Assembly (NCBI GenBank): GCA_051453625.1
Contig: JBOZIK010000001.1
Span: 274,363,736-274,427,735 of the forward strand
From: Welwitschia mirabilis
Lineage: Eukaryota; Gnetophyta; Gnetopsida; Welwitschiales
Direction of reading: 5' to 3'
Length of the DNA: 64,000 nt
This document shows positions 1-11,679 of the stretch, piece after piece. The notes under the pieces were generated by a model, which worked only from the letters and a program-made list of their open reading frames with translations, did not search any database and had not been told where the DNA came from. Positions within the stretch are counted from its first letter, which is position 1, and each line of letters begins with the position of its first letter. Made by a program: the position numbers and the translations under genes.

Positions 1-589
1 ACTTTCATTATTTATTTTATTCATATATGGATAGCATTGTCTATGATTGTATAACCTTTTATTTCTATTTATATTAGTTAATCATGTCTAATACAAGGAG
101 AAGGAATTAAGTACCAAGGTATTAGTTGGAAGGGAACATCCTTTATAATTAACATCTTTATGTTCTTTTATTTTGATATTATTTGCAAACTTGATGTTTA
201 TTCCCTAACATAGTTGCTAAGTTATAGATATTAACATTTTTACCATTATTGCCTAGCCTTAGATCTTAGAATCTCCTAGTTTTAGCACTTTTTTAATAAT
301 AGATGTAAAATTTTATGTAATTTAGCCAATAATATTAAAAATTGAAATTTTTGTTACTAAATTAATATGCTTAATTATAGTAAACTAATTAATAAAGTTA
401 CAATGGATTTTATAAAAGGTCTAACAAACTATATGTATTTTAATAAGTGGGAATGGTAAATTCAAAAATTTTAGTCACCCTTCCCCCTTGGAAGTAAAAC
501 TACTACGGTCACTCAAATGGATGATTTGATTAGGATGCCTCATAATGAATCAAGTAAAATACCAAAGGTTTAAATCTCTTATCTAATGA

Positions 590-1135
590 ATGAATGACAT
601 ATGTCCTACTAACTAGACTACTACTTATTAGTATATAAATATAAATAGATCTTGTGTATCCTATAATAAATATGACTTTGTTGAAATTAATATAAAAATA
701 TTTATTTAGGGTTTAGCATCCTCACTTCCTTACATAATAAATATTTACATCATAATTATGTAAAGTATTTCTTGAAATAAAGGATAAAGTTCTAATAAGA
801 ACCATCAATTCTACAAATTTTACAAGTAATGAGTGTAATGTACATTAAAAGGTAATCAATGACCTACTAAATGGACAAAAATTATCTCATTATTTTGTAT
901 GACTACCATATTAGTATACAAATTGAAATAGATATTGTGTATCATATAATAAATATGATTTTATTAATCTTAACATCAAACTTTTTATTTGATAGTTAAT
1001 GATTCCCCCCAAATTAGTATTTATTCCATAGATATTTAAATTATTTCTTAAAATTAAAAAAAAGTTGGTTTCAAGAAGGACAATCGATTATAAAATATTT
1101 AAGAGTGTAATGTAAGTTAAAAAATAATTTAGAAA
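590..1135. repeat. Divergent tandem duplication, unit about 270 bp
   Basis: Two successive blocks (about 594-860 and 862-1132) share the same order of landmarks: a 'cctacta' start, 'agat.ttgtgtatc.tataataaatatga', then a 'gagtgtaatgta.atta' end. They have diverged strongly. The rest of 1-1296 is AT-rich with no reading frame or element end that I can support. It is followed by a 100-base gap at 1297-1396. Confidence 0.45.
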
Positions 1136-1396
1136 GGTCCTCACACATATCTCAAGTGGTGAGTTTATAAATTAAAAGGTTTGATTTTAAACCTCAAGTC
1201 TTTATGGGTACTTTTTAAGAGATAAAGAGTATAAGTTGTTAGTTGATTTGCTATGATCCTATAAGTTTAAGGGGATGTTGAACTCAGAAATTTTGGNNNN
1301 NNNNNNNNNNNNNNNNNNNNNNNNNNNNNNNNNNNNNNNNNNNNNNNNNNNNNNNNNNNNNNNNNNNNNNNNNNNNNNNNNNNNNNNNNNNNNNNN

Positions 1397-2114
1397 TGAT
1401 TGCTTTTGAAGTGCAAATTTAGGCCACCAAAAAACATCTTTATTGAAATGTTATATCATTGAACTATCCTTTTCTTGCATATTATTGTATAGTGCATTAT
1501 TATATTATTAAATCTCAAGGATCCCTTGCTAGGGTTCATTATTATAAGGTAATCCTTATACATGTGTTCTTTCTGAGTGCCTACGAGTACTTGTATAATT
1601 GTATTTCCTTAAGGGAAAGAGATTGTTGCCTTGTGAGAAGCATCTTACATTGTGGTTGCACCTATGAGTAGTTGTACTATTGGTTTCCTAAAGGGGAATA
1701 GGTTTCTACTGTACAAGAAGCATTTGATATTGTGGTTGTGCTTGTGAGCACTTGTATTATTAGATTTCCCTAAGAAAAGAGGTTGTTGCCTTATGAGGAG
1801 CATCTCACTTTGTGGTTGTACTTGTGTGTATATTTTTATTGATATTCTTGAGGGGAAGAAACTGCTACATCATGAAAAGACTCTTATACTATTGTAATAT
1901 TAGTGATGAGCCAAAACCACTATTTCTTTATAGGTTAAGAATATTCAGAAGCATGATAGAAAGCTACCCTCTATAAGTATACTTACCCAGATCATGGAAC
2001 CACATTATCTTAGTAAGGTATTTATTATTCTATGCCTTTCCAATTTGTTATTGATGAGATTTTTTTATTTAGTAAAAATCATTTACCCTTTTTCTTTTAG
2101 TTCAATGATCATTA
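1397..2114 (+). mobile_element. Copia LTR (right part), element I
   Basis: This is the 3' portion of a plus-strand copia LTR whose start is lost in the gap at 1297-1396. It ends 'ttcaatgatcatta', two bases before a Met-tRNA primer site, exactly as the related minus-strand LTRs end at 51273 and 52874. It contains four 80-bp tandem units (separate entry). This is the 5' LTR of element I because the primer site and gag follow it directly. Confidence 0.8.
1582..1895 (+). repeat. Four 80-bp tandem repeats inside a copia LTR
   Basis: Units start at 1582, 1663, 1743 and 1823 and are 80-81 bp long. Each reads roughly 'tatgagtacttgtattattg...ttcctaagggaagagg...gaagcatctta.attgtggttgta'. The same unit occurs in other copy numbers in the LTRs of elements G and B. 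By position relative to the TATA box in those LTRs, the units lie in the transcribed R-U5 leader. Confidence 0.8.
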
Positions 2115-2116
2115 AG

Positions 2117-2128
2117 TGGTATCAGAAT
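2117..2128 (+). other. Primer binding site, initiator Met tRNA type
   Basis: 'tggtatcagaat' lies two bases after the LTR end and matches the standard plant copia primer site TGGTATCAGAGC except at the last two bases. Confidence 0.85.
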
Positions 2129-2166
2129 TGGTACTCACAAAAATAAGTAACTTCCTTAAGTAAACA

Positions 2167-3711
2167 ATGGAAGGGATGCTATTCGTTAGACCTTTGCTCT
2201 TCAATGAAATAAACTATACCTATTGGAATATAAATGTGAATGTACTTATAGTCATTTAAGTTTCAAGTATAGTAAAGCATAGAAGAAGAATATATGGATC
2301 ATACAAAAAACATAATAGATACTATAGGAAACACCATCACATAGATCAAGTAAAGAAAATATGGGGAAGATAAAGAGAAAGTAGCCTTTATGTATGATTC
2401 TTAAAAAAAAAAAGAAAATCTTGATTTAGTCATAACAATAGAGGATTTTAATAGAATAATAGGATATAAGATGACATACAAGATTTAGAACATTCTAGTT
2501 AAAATATATGAAGGAACTTCTATTGTTAAACAGTCAAATCTTCTAGTATGGAAAAACCAATTTGAAAATCTCAAAATGAGAAATAAAAAAAGAGTTCACG
2601 ATTACTTTACAAGAGTCTTCAACATTGTTAATATAATATGTGACATTGAAGAAAGTCTTCTAGAGGCTAAGGTAATACAAAACATTGTTAGATTGCTAAC
2701 CCCTAAATGTAGGTCAAAGACTATAGCCATGAAAGAGTTAAGAGATTTCAACTCTATAAATATAGACGAGCTAAAAAGTGATTTAATAGCATATGAAATA
2801 AATTTCATATAAGATAGTGCCTTAAAAGAAAAATCTATTTATCTTAAAGAAAGTACAAGAAAAAAATAGAATTCAAAAATAAAGGAAAAAGAAGAATAGG
2901 AAGAAGGTAACTCTAAGGATGATGTAGATGAAGAACTTACTTTCATTACAAGGAGGGTAAAAAGACTTCTTTTACACAAGCACAACAAAAGGAAAAACTT
3001 TAGAAAATCATCTATATTTCAAATTAAAGATAAGTTTAAAGGTAAGTATTCTAGTGATATTTCATTTTCTTCTAAATCTAATATTTTCAAACTAGAATGT
3101 TGGGTGTGTGAAGGATAAGGACATATAGCCTTAGAATGTTCTAGTATTAATAGGATTCAAGAAATTAAACAAAATAAAGAGGGGGAAAAATCATAGGATG
3201 GAATAATTATAAAGAAGAAATGGAAGTGGAAACATCTGATGATGAGAAAGCTATTCGTTCCTACATGGCTATTGTACATCTTCATAAGAAAGAGGATAAT
3301 ATAAAAGAAGATTATGAATCAGAAAGTAAAGATGATATAGTTATGGATCTTTAAAAAAGGCACGACTTGATTTTTGAAGAATTTATTAAATTGAAAAAAT
3401 ATATATAATAAGATGAAAAAATTACTTCATACTTGTAAGGAAGATTCTAAATAAGAAAAGATTTTTTGCAATAAATTATCTTCTAAAAACGTAGCACTTA
3501 AAGTTAAGATTAGTAGATGAACATGTGATTTGAAGAATGTAAACATGGATTATTAGACCTAAAGAAAATGAATGAGAAATTTATCTACAAAAAGGAGACA
3601 TTGAATATCATACTTAAATAATATAGAATCACACATGATAAAAGTGATTGAAACACAATGAAGCTTTAATTAGTACTTCAGCCTCCTTGTCTGACAAATG
3701 GAATCACAAGC
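2167..3711 (+). pseudogene. gag: Copia Gag remnant, element I
   Basis: This encodes the decayed nucleocapsid polyprotein of a copia element. The ATG at 2167 is the first after the primer site. The N-terminal region (about 2200-2330) holds the 'NYTYWNI' match to the usual NYAYWK motif of plant copia Gag. An open block at 2576-2812 carries the Gag helical domain ('VHDYFTRVFNIVN', 'MKELRDFNSINIDELKSDL'). An acidic stretch and 'LTFITRRVKRLL' at about 2935-2970 precede a zinc knuckle at about 3092-3133 (C-WV-C-EG-stop-G-H-IALE-C: Cys and His kept, one stop inside). A Lys/Glu-rich tail follows to about 3700. Several in-frame stops make it dead. Layout and the 'ITRRVKRLL' block suggest the SIRE/Maximus lineage (inference). 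No protease or pol follows, because the copy ends at or before the CACTA element. Confidence 0.8.
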
Positions 3712-3718
3712 CAAGGTA

Positions 3719-4834
3719 CACTACAAGAAATATATGCTTTTAAGGAGTTTTTAAAATGCCTTAAAAGTTTTTAAAAATGACTTAAAATATTTTAAGATAT
3801 TTTTTTCACAAAATTCTTTAAAAAACTTGCCTTAAAAGCCTATCCTTTAAGGTATTGTTTTGGCGTTTTAACATAAATGCCTTAAAATGCCTTTTGAGAT
3901 GTTTTTACAAGAAATTCCTTAAAAGGCCTTTTGAAGTGCTTTTTTAAGAAATGCCTTAAAAGATATTTTGAGGTCCTTAAAAGACCTTTTAAGGTGCTCA
4001 ATTCTATAGATGCCTCAAAATCCATTTTAAGGCAATTTATCAAATAAATGCTTCAAAATGTGTTACTTGGAGGAGAAAAAATTATAAATCCATTACATTC
4101 ATTGGATTTTTAATTGGCCAATTTTTACAAAACAAAATGATTACAGTATACTATCTTTAACCTTTACAAAAATAATTTTGGAGTTCTAGAAATACATAAG
4201 TATAGAAAAGTCAGAGACTTAGATTAGTATATAATGTTTATGTGATGATAAATAAAGAATACTAAAGAGTAGATATACATAAAAGTAAAACCCAAAAAAA
4301 AACCTAAAATTTCATGCACTAGCTCCACCTCTCTAACTATATCTACAAAGTCTAAACTAACCTAGGTAATGAAAACACTTAATAGGAAATGCTTTAAAAT
4401 GTTTTAATCAAGAAAAATATTGTGCATACAGTGATAAGTCTTATGTGTACATGTTAGAATATAATGTTAATATTCTACAAGATTTATGAGGAAATCTTGC
4501 AGTGGAATTTGAAAAACATTTTACAAAATTAGAGAGATAGATACATGCAATTACTTTAGGGCTTTACTAAGAATTATTTAGTTGTTACTTAAGCAAACTT
4601 ACATATAAATTCTGATGGAAGGTAAAGGAGAGGAATAGCCTAATCATTTAATATAAATTACTTAAACTTTTTAATCTATTTTTATTTTTACTTTTTTTCA
4701 TTAAAATGGTAAGTTATGTTTAGTTATCTCTATGTATTTCCCTTAGCCCTCTAGTTTGCTATTCTAAATATAAAAAGATTAGTAAACACAATTATCTCCA
4801 TGTATTTACAAATGCTCCTATATTTCTAGTAGTG
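3719..4834. mobile_element. Non-autonomous CACTA (En/Spm) transposon
   Basis: The left end reads CACTACAAGAAATATATG (3719-3736). The right end, reverse-complemented, reads CACTACTAGAAATATAGG (4817-4834). These 18-bp inverted repeats match at 16 positions, and CACTACAAGAAA is the hallmark end of plant CACTA elements. The left 330 bp is packed with short direct and inverted 'aaatgccttaaaa' / 'ttttaaggc' motifs, as in subterminal transposase-binding arrays, and one occurs again near 4390. There is no coding capacity. The 3-bp flanks (gta left, atg right) do not match, so the target duplication has decayed or the right end is a rearranged copy. Confidence 0.75.
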
Positions 4835-5031
4835 ATGCATATATCTATTAGATATTTACAAAAAGACAATGTCTGTTTCTAAAAGAAAACCACATACCTT
4901 GACAACCTCCTACATCTATTATTAATTCAAAAATGATAGAAAGTGGTACACTATATGTTATCTGCAAATAAAGCATGTCATCAATTAAATATCATCATTT
5001 TAACCAATGCCAAGTGCAAGAAGAAATGCTT

Positions 5032-6048
5032 TTAAAGAAAACATAGTTTTTCTAGTAAAATTAGTATTACCATTAGAGAAAACCCTACAGGAGCAAATAA
5101 CACAACTGCATCTATTTTTACTAAACTGACTTTCCCCATCATGTGTTCAATTCGTGTTTGATAGTCATTAAGAGAATATACACTAATGATTGATGTGCTT
5201 GTCATGAAAATAAAAAGAATGAAATTACTCATTACCCAAACAAAATTAGATCCAATCTTTTAACATTAGGGTTCAATGGAAAATGAGTTGACACCTAGTA
5301 CGACCTATTAATGATGGCATCATTCATCTGTAGTAATGAATACGTGCTTGAATAGAAACTAAAAAACAAGAAGAGGTGTTCAAAAGAAAGATTTTTCTTA
5401 TAGAATTTAATAATAATCCAAAAGCCCCTTGTTATATGTCTTTCTGATAAGCATTAGCTTTTAAACCTTTAGCATTAGGGTCACCGTGATATACTTGCTG
5501 TCCCATCTAATTCATGTCAAACAGTAAGAATGGGAATCATGCCAACCAAAAACATAATAAATAATATAAGAAAGATCAAATCATTATTTATAGTTCAAAA
5601 AATAAACTAAAATAAAATCAATAATATATACTTCTTTAAGATATCAAATTTAATATTTGTGACTTTTTAATAGTAGTTGTCACTTCCTTTACATACCCAA
5701 GTAAGTGCCATTACCAAAAGAACAACTTTTATTGCAAGAGGAATATGCCTTATGCCTATTAAAAAATTGATTAAAATAGTCCCCTATTCATTGTCATGTG
5801 AAGTTTGCTCTTCCTTCTTTAAGATAATAGAATGGAAAGTTGAATTTCCATTTGTTATAGAGGTTTCCATTTGATCTTTATTAGTGTACTTTTCTTCTAA
5901 TCTTCCATTAATCATTATTATTTCCTTTTGTTTAGTTTTTTGAACTTCTAAAAAAGGATCAGAATTAGTAGGCTTCTTAAAAAATTTTGAACCTAATAAA
6001 ATCTCCTTTGCAAAACATATTGTGCCTACTGTAAATACTGAAAGAAAG
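5032..6048 (-). pseudogene. Unidentified membrane-protein-like coding remnant
   Basis: I do not recognise the family. On the minus strand a frame runs from about 6048 to 5679 with one internal stop. It begins after a good acceptor-like 'tttctttcag', encodes a hydrophobic segment ('TVGTICFAKEILLG'), a polar Lys-rich stretch ('FLEVQKTKQKEIMINGRLEE') and a second hydrophobic segment ('IPLAIKVVLLVMALTWV'). Further down, 5520-5430 encodes 'VYHGDPNAKGLKANAYQKD', and 5232-5032 is an open 66-codon frame with two hydrophobic stretches. The pieces could be exons of one decayed gene or chance frames in AT-rich DNA. The upstream side is cut by the LTR at 6060. Confidence 0.25.
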
Positions 6049-6059
6049 ACTTATATAGG

Positions 6060-7267
6060 TGTTGCAATGCCAACTTAAGTGTATTTAATATGGTATTTTG
6101 AGTTGTTTTGCAGATAAACTAATAGCTAAATGCCTAGTTCCTCTGATAATTGAGAATCCAGGAACATAAGATGAAAATATGCAGTTTATCAGATAATTCA
6201 TAAAGATTTTCTATAGATATGAATAAATTGTTTTTTCATATGATTATTCTTGCAAACAACTAGATATCACACTGACAAATGATGTATAGAAGACTGTCAT
6301 TCCACTTGTCGTCCATATGACAGTCAGGACGACAACTTTAATTCAACATATGATAGACTTATTTCCAGATAGCTTGCAGTTAAAGTGAAGATCTTCTTGT
6401 TTGAGTCCATCATCCACCTCATCGTTCATATGATACTAGTGGACAATATATTTAGAATTAGTTGACAAGACTTTGCATGCATATCATAGATAGTCCAACT
6501 GGAAGCTAAACAGATAACTCAACTTTAATCCTGTCATCTCCTCTATTGTCTGGATGACCACATGGATGACACTATCCTCTTATACTTTTACAGATTGTAT
6601 TCCCGAGTTGTCACTTATTAATTACAACTTTCCCTTTCATGATAGCTAGAGTTTCTCATATGCTTTTCTATTAGTTCTTTTTCCCCTTTCTGTCTATAAA
6701 TAAAAGTCTCCCCCTTGACCCCTAATCATCTTCGATAGTACCTGACATTCTCATGATAAGAGATCTTGAGACCGGAGAATCATCTTGTAATCTAGAGAGA
6801 TGTTACCTTAATGTTGGGCAGTGTATCCTCCATTGAGGAATGACTACTTTGTGATATAAATTTCTTTTTACATCTTTAATATAAATTACTCTTTTTATTA
6901 ATAATTGTAAGAACTTATCCCTCATAGTTTATGTTGTTCTAGATTCATAACAGGTTTCTTTAATTATATAGATTATGAGAACAGCCTTCATTAAGGTTGA
7001 GCTTAATTAGATTAGGTGCATCATTATTTATTTTCTTAAATTAGTTTTGCATTGCTATTCTATTTTCATGCATCACAATTTAATTCAATAGATTAAAGTT
7101 ACACATTTCTTTTCTGAAATCAACTCTTTATTATCAATACCATTGGCCTTCTATGAAATTACGACATTTGGATCACTCTGTCTATACTAGCATGTTGTAT
7201 TTTGCATCTTATTTATAATTAACAGGATTGAAATTGAAACGTGAATTATTGCATAAATACACACCGC
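6060..7267 (+). mobile_element. Probable solo LTR, same family as element H
   Basis: It begins TGTTGCAATGC..., matching the start of the H 5' LTR (minus strand from 41792) over its first about 50 bases, and ends 'ttgcataaatacacaccgca', matching the H 3' LTR end at 28581. Its length of 1208 bp is close to the 1220 bp of the H LTR at 40573-41792. Flanks are atagg (left) and atagt (right), a 4 of 5 match expected of an old target duplication. No primer site or internal region follows, so a solo LTR is most likely. Confidence 0.65.
6694..6704 (+). promoter_or_regulatory. TATA box of the solo LTR
   Basis: 'tataaataaaa' sits 634 bp into the LTR, downstream of a C+T-rich stretch, and is followed by a GC-richer segment (6705-6850) typical of an R region. 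Assignment is by position and motif only. Confidence 0.5.
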
Positions 7268-7806
7268 AATAGTAAGCCATCATAATAACTCAAACAAATG
7301 ATAATTACACCCAAGATTCTACATGTCACTTAACTGCTCTAAAGGTTTGAACTCATGAAATTTTGAATAGATGACAAGTTTCTCATTAATTAGACTACTA
7401 TCGGATTAACAATTTTATATGTTAGGGGGTTATTTAGGTGGAGAGAGCTAGTTAAAATTAAAAATAGATGAGAAACATTAACAGAGCTTAAGATAAGATA
7501 ACCGTAATCCTCAAGATAGTGACTTATCATAATGGAATGAAAAAAGATAGAACTAGTAGCCTAAATAAATCCCTTTTGAATCATTAGCATAAGTATATTT
7601 TTGTGGGGACCTCCAATGGATTCATAGTATAGAGCAGCTACTGTGAAAATTAACGTTTTCATTTCAACTATCAGGCTATTAAATGTTTCATCATTGTATC
7701 ATGTTTGATAATGATGTTTTTATAGAAAATGCAGCCTTTCCAATAGGAAGGTCATCCTATCTTTACAATGTTATCAACCCTGTATTGGAGTAAATACAGT
7801 CTAGAT
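7268..7806. other. No feature seen
   Basis: AT-rich DNA to the right of the solo LTR. I see no reading frame, element end or repeat that I can support. Confidence 0.5.
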
Positions 7807-8840
7807 AGAAAAGATGAAGTCTAAAATGACGAAGATGCTATAACCAACTTCATAAATCCATTTGTGACACATTAACATTTCTTACTCTAATTAAGTACTA
7901 TTGTTTCTCCTTCTTTAATATTATTAACTAATAAACATAGTGCAATCTAGTATCAAATTCTACTTATTCCTTATTAACATTTTTATATCCTAAGAAAAAC
8001 AAATCATATCCTTATTATATTTTTATCTATAAGAAATTTCTAAGTTATTTTGATCTAAAGATAATAGTGATGTTATAAGTTTGTGTCTTATATTTTTTTC
8101 CTATTTTTTTAATCACATAAATAGATATCTTTTAACTAGTCGAGGAAATGTAAACTTATTATAAAACATACATGGATAATTTTTAAGATAATACCTAATT
8201 AATATAATATGATATTTTAACTTCCATTAGAGGGATTTCAACTCTATAACCAAACATTCTCTAGAAGTNNNNNNNNNNNNNNNNNNNNNNNNNNNNNNNN
8301 NNNNNNNNNNNNNNNNNNNNNNNNNNNNNNNNNNNNNNNNNNNNNNNNNNNNNNNNNNNNNNNNNNNNGATAGAAAAGATGAAGACTAAAATGATGAAAA
8401 TGCTATAACCAACTTCATAAATCCATTTGTTACACATTAACATTTCTTAATCTAATTAAGTACTATTGTTTTTCCTTCTTTAATATTATTAACTAATAAA
8501 CATAGTGCACTCTAGTATTAACTTCTATTTATTCCTTATTAACATTTTTATATTCTAAGAAAAACAAATCATATAATTATTATATATTTATCTATAATAA
8601 ATTTCTAAGTTATTCTGATCTAAAAATAATAGCGATGTCATAAGTTTGTGTCTTATATTTTTTCCTAGTTTTTTATCACATAAATAGATATCTTTTAAAT
8701 NNNNNNNNNNGTTGAGGAAATGTAAACTTATTATAAAACATACATGGATAAGTTTTAAGATAATACCTAATTAATATAATATGAGGTTTTGACTCCCATT
8801 AGAGGGATTCCAACTCAATAACCAAACATTCTCTAGAAGT
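7807..8840. repeat. About 460-bp direct duplication either side of a gap
   Basis: 7807-8268 and 8369-8840 are near-identical (roughly 95 percent), from 'gatagaaaagatgaag' to 'ccaaacattctctagaagt', separated by 100 N. The second copy contains 10 N at 8701-8710 where the first copy reads through with almost nothing missing. No coding frame is evident. The pattern is best read as unmerged contig overlap or allelic copies (see findings). Confidence 0.8.
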
Positions 8841-9819
8841 GAATTGGTTCTATTTCGAGTTTTAAACTATATAAATATGGGTGGGCTACACTATATAAGC
8901 TTACATCTTACTTTGATATACCTCTAATATAGGTAAGAGGTGCTATGTGAAATGGATTCATGCTTACAACTGATTCACTCTTCCTTGAAACATCTTTGAA
9001 TGATGCAACATGATCCATTGATGTTAAAGGCTTTAGATATTAAGCCTAAGTAAGTTTACACATGGATAGTACAAACAAGTGATGATCAGATCCACTTCCA
9101 AAGGAGGATTAGGGAGGAAAAAATGCAATGCAATCCACCTTAGTGATGAAGTCCAAGTATGGAGATGATCATTGTTAGGTTTATCTTGATTTAGTCTTGT
9201 TTGATAAATATACCACTCAAATGCATGCATACAATTCTATTTAATGTTGATATCTATTGGATTATTTACCTATCTATAATAATTTTAATCATGATTGGGT
9301 TTATTTCATAGAAATAATCATACAAAAAAAAAATCCTAGAACATCTTTATATTTATGTTTATAGAAGTAAAAATATAAATAAAGGAGATATCTATTCTAA
9401 TTTTTCACAATAATAATAACAATATTCAAAATGTATCAAATCATATCCTAAGAATATACTTAGAGAAACCTGATTCCTACCTAGAGTTATGCCAACCCTA
9501 AAAGCATTCTTCCATGTGCATATGGCAATCTACCATGGTTATGTACAATGAAGATAAATAAAAGGAAGTAAAGCTCAAGCATGATTATTAAGACATAATT
9601 ATTTATCTAAGACTCATACAGCTATAGCAAAAGTCAAGAAAATAAATCATAAGTCAAGGACTATTTTGAGTTACTTACAATACTAAGGTGGAAACCCTTA
9701 TAAGCATGCACATTCAAAGTAAGGTAAAAGAGGTATTGCTCCTAATAAAATATTATGCCTAAATAATGTAACTTAAGGTTAATGATAATAACTTATCTTA
9801 TATGCTTGAGTTACCTTTA
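8841..9819. other. No feature seen
   Basis: AT-rich DNA without a supportable gene. An open frame of 65 codons at 9033-9230 (minus) has no motif and is taken as chance. Confidence 0.5.
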
Positions 9820-10609
9820 NNNNNNNNNNNNNNNNNNNNNNNNNNNNNNNNNNNNNNNNNNNNNNNNNNNNNNNNNNNNNNNNNNNNNNNNNNNNNNNNN
9901 NNNNNNNNNNNNNNNNNNNNNNNNNNNNNNNNNNNNNNNNNNNNNNNNNNNNNNNNNNNNNNNNNNNNNNNNNNNNNNNNNNNNNNNNNNNNNNNNNNNN
10001 NNNNNNNNNNNNNNNNNNNNNNNNNNNNNNNNNNNNNNNNNNNNNNNNNNNNNNNNNNNNNNNNNNNNNNNNNNNNNNNNNNNNNNNNNNNNNNNNNNNN
10101 NNNNNNNNNNNNNNNNNNNNNNNNNNNNNNNNNNNNNNNNNNNNNNNNNNNNNNNNNNNNNNNNNNNNNNNNNNNNNNNNNNNNNNNNNNNNNNNNNNNN
10201 NNNNNNNNNNNNNNNNNNNNNNNNNNNNNNNNNNNNNNNNNNNNNNNNNNNNNNNNNNNNNNNNNNNNNNNNNNNNNNNNNNNNNNNNNNNNNNNNNNNN
10301 NNNNNNNNNNNNNNNNNNNNNNNNNNNNNNNNNNNNNNNNNNNNNNNNNNNNNNNNNNNNNNNNNNNNNNNNNNNNNNNNNNNNNNNNNNNNNNNNNNNN
10401 NNNNNNNNNNNNNNNNNNNNNNNNNNNNNNNNNNNNNNNNNNNNNNNNNNNNNNNNNNNNNNNNNNNNNNNNNNNNNNNNNNNNNNNNNNNNNNNNNNNN
10501 NNNNNNNNNNNNNNNNNNNNNNNNNNNNNNNNNNNNNNNNNNNNNNNNNNNNNNNNNNNNNNNNNNNNNNNNNNNNNNNNNNNNNNNNNNNNNNNNNNNN
10601 NNNNNNNNN
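9820..10609. other. Assembly gap, 790 N
   Basis: The longest unsequenced run in the window. Any open frame spanning it is an artefact of N translation. Confidence 0.99.
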
Positions 10610-11617
10610 ATTTTCTACAACTTAGGATACTCAAGTTTGCAAATAGATTGACAAATAGTTAGAAAAAAGTAAATTACTTGCTTACTATTTTTTACATTTA
10701 TCTTCTAGCATAATTTAATAAGTAAATTTTTAAAAACTCATTACTCATTAGAAAAATTACTATTTTTACATTTTCATGTTTATGACATAATCCTAGACTT
10801 TAAAAAAAATTCACTAATTTATACCTACTAATTAATAAGATATGGTGTTCTCATCCTATGCCTCTATTCTAGAAATTTAATTTTTACCATAATAAAAATA
10901 TGATAAAGTTTCTACTACTACTTAAGTAATAACTCAAATTAGAAAAATAATGGACATAATAACTAATTAATTATAGAAATAAAAATCAATTGTAAAAAGA
11001 AAATAATCATTGTAGAAATAAAAATCAAATCAATTCAAAAAACCATTTACTATGAGCCTTGAGATTTTCCATGGAAGAGTATTAACCTAAAGAGAATTTT
11101 AAGGATCAGACTTTACCCCTATTAAGATGGTCCTAATCCTTAATAGATAAAAACAAATATAATAATAAAGTAAACATGGATATCAAATTTCATTTTTTTT
11201 AATAGTAATCCCCCTAGTCACTTAACCATAATCATCCATTGGTAATCTCTATTACAAAGCATAAGAAACCCATCTCCATCACGAAGCATAAGAGATCCCT
11301 CATTTTTCCCTGGCATCTTGATAACTGATAATGGAAGTGAATAATTTTTATCACATATTTTTATCACATAATGCTATGATAATCATAAACAATGGCCTAA
11401 TACAAAATTTAATCAATGTACTATAATATTAAAAGAGATCATAGGAACAACATGAGTAAAGAAGCTTACTTGAAAAGATTAGTAATTCCTTGATAGATGG
11501 AAATTGATAAAGTTTCAAGCTCAAGAATCCTTTGCTTTAAGCTTTTAAACTTCAAGCTTCACAAGCAAGAGAATATGAAGAAATAGATATGAAGGAAATG
11601 CACTTGTATGAAAAGTG

Positions 11618-11679
<62 letters not shown>

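Noticed and set aside
5032-5232. Ankyrin/PGG-type membrane domain in the minus-strand frame
   Set aside because: Only the hydrophobic pattern is similar; no PGG motif or ankyrin repeat is visible, so no family was assigned.
9033-9230. 65-codon minus-strand frame as a small gene
   Set aside because: No motif, no second copy, and this length is expected by chance in such DNA.
9782-10662. Long open frames across 9820-10609 and other N runs
   Set aside because: They consist of translated N; only a few real codons flank the gaps.
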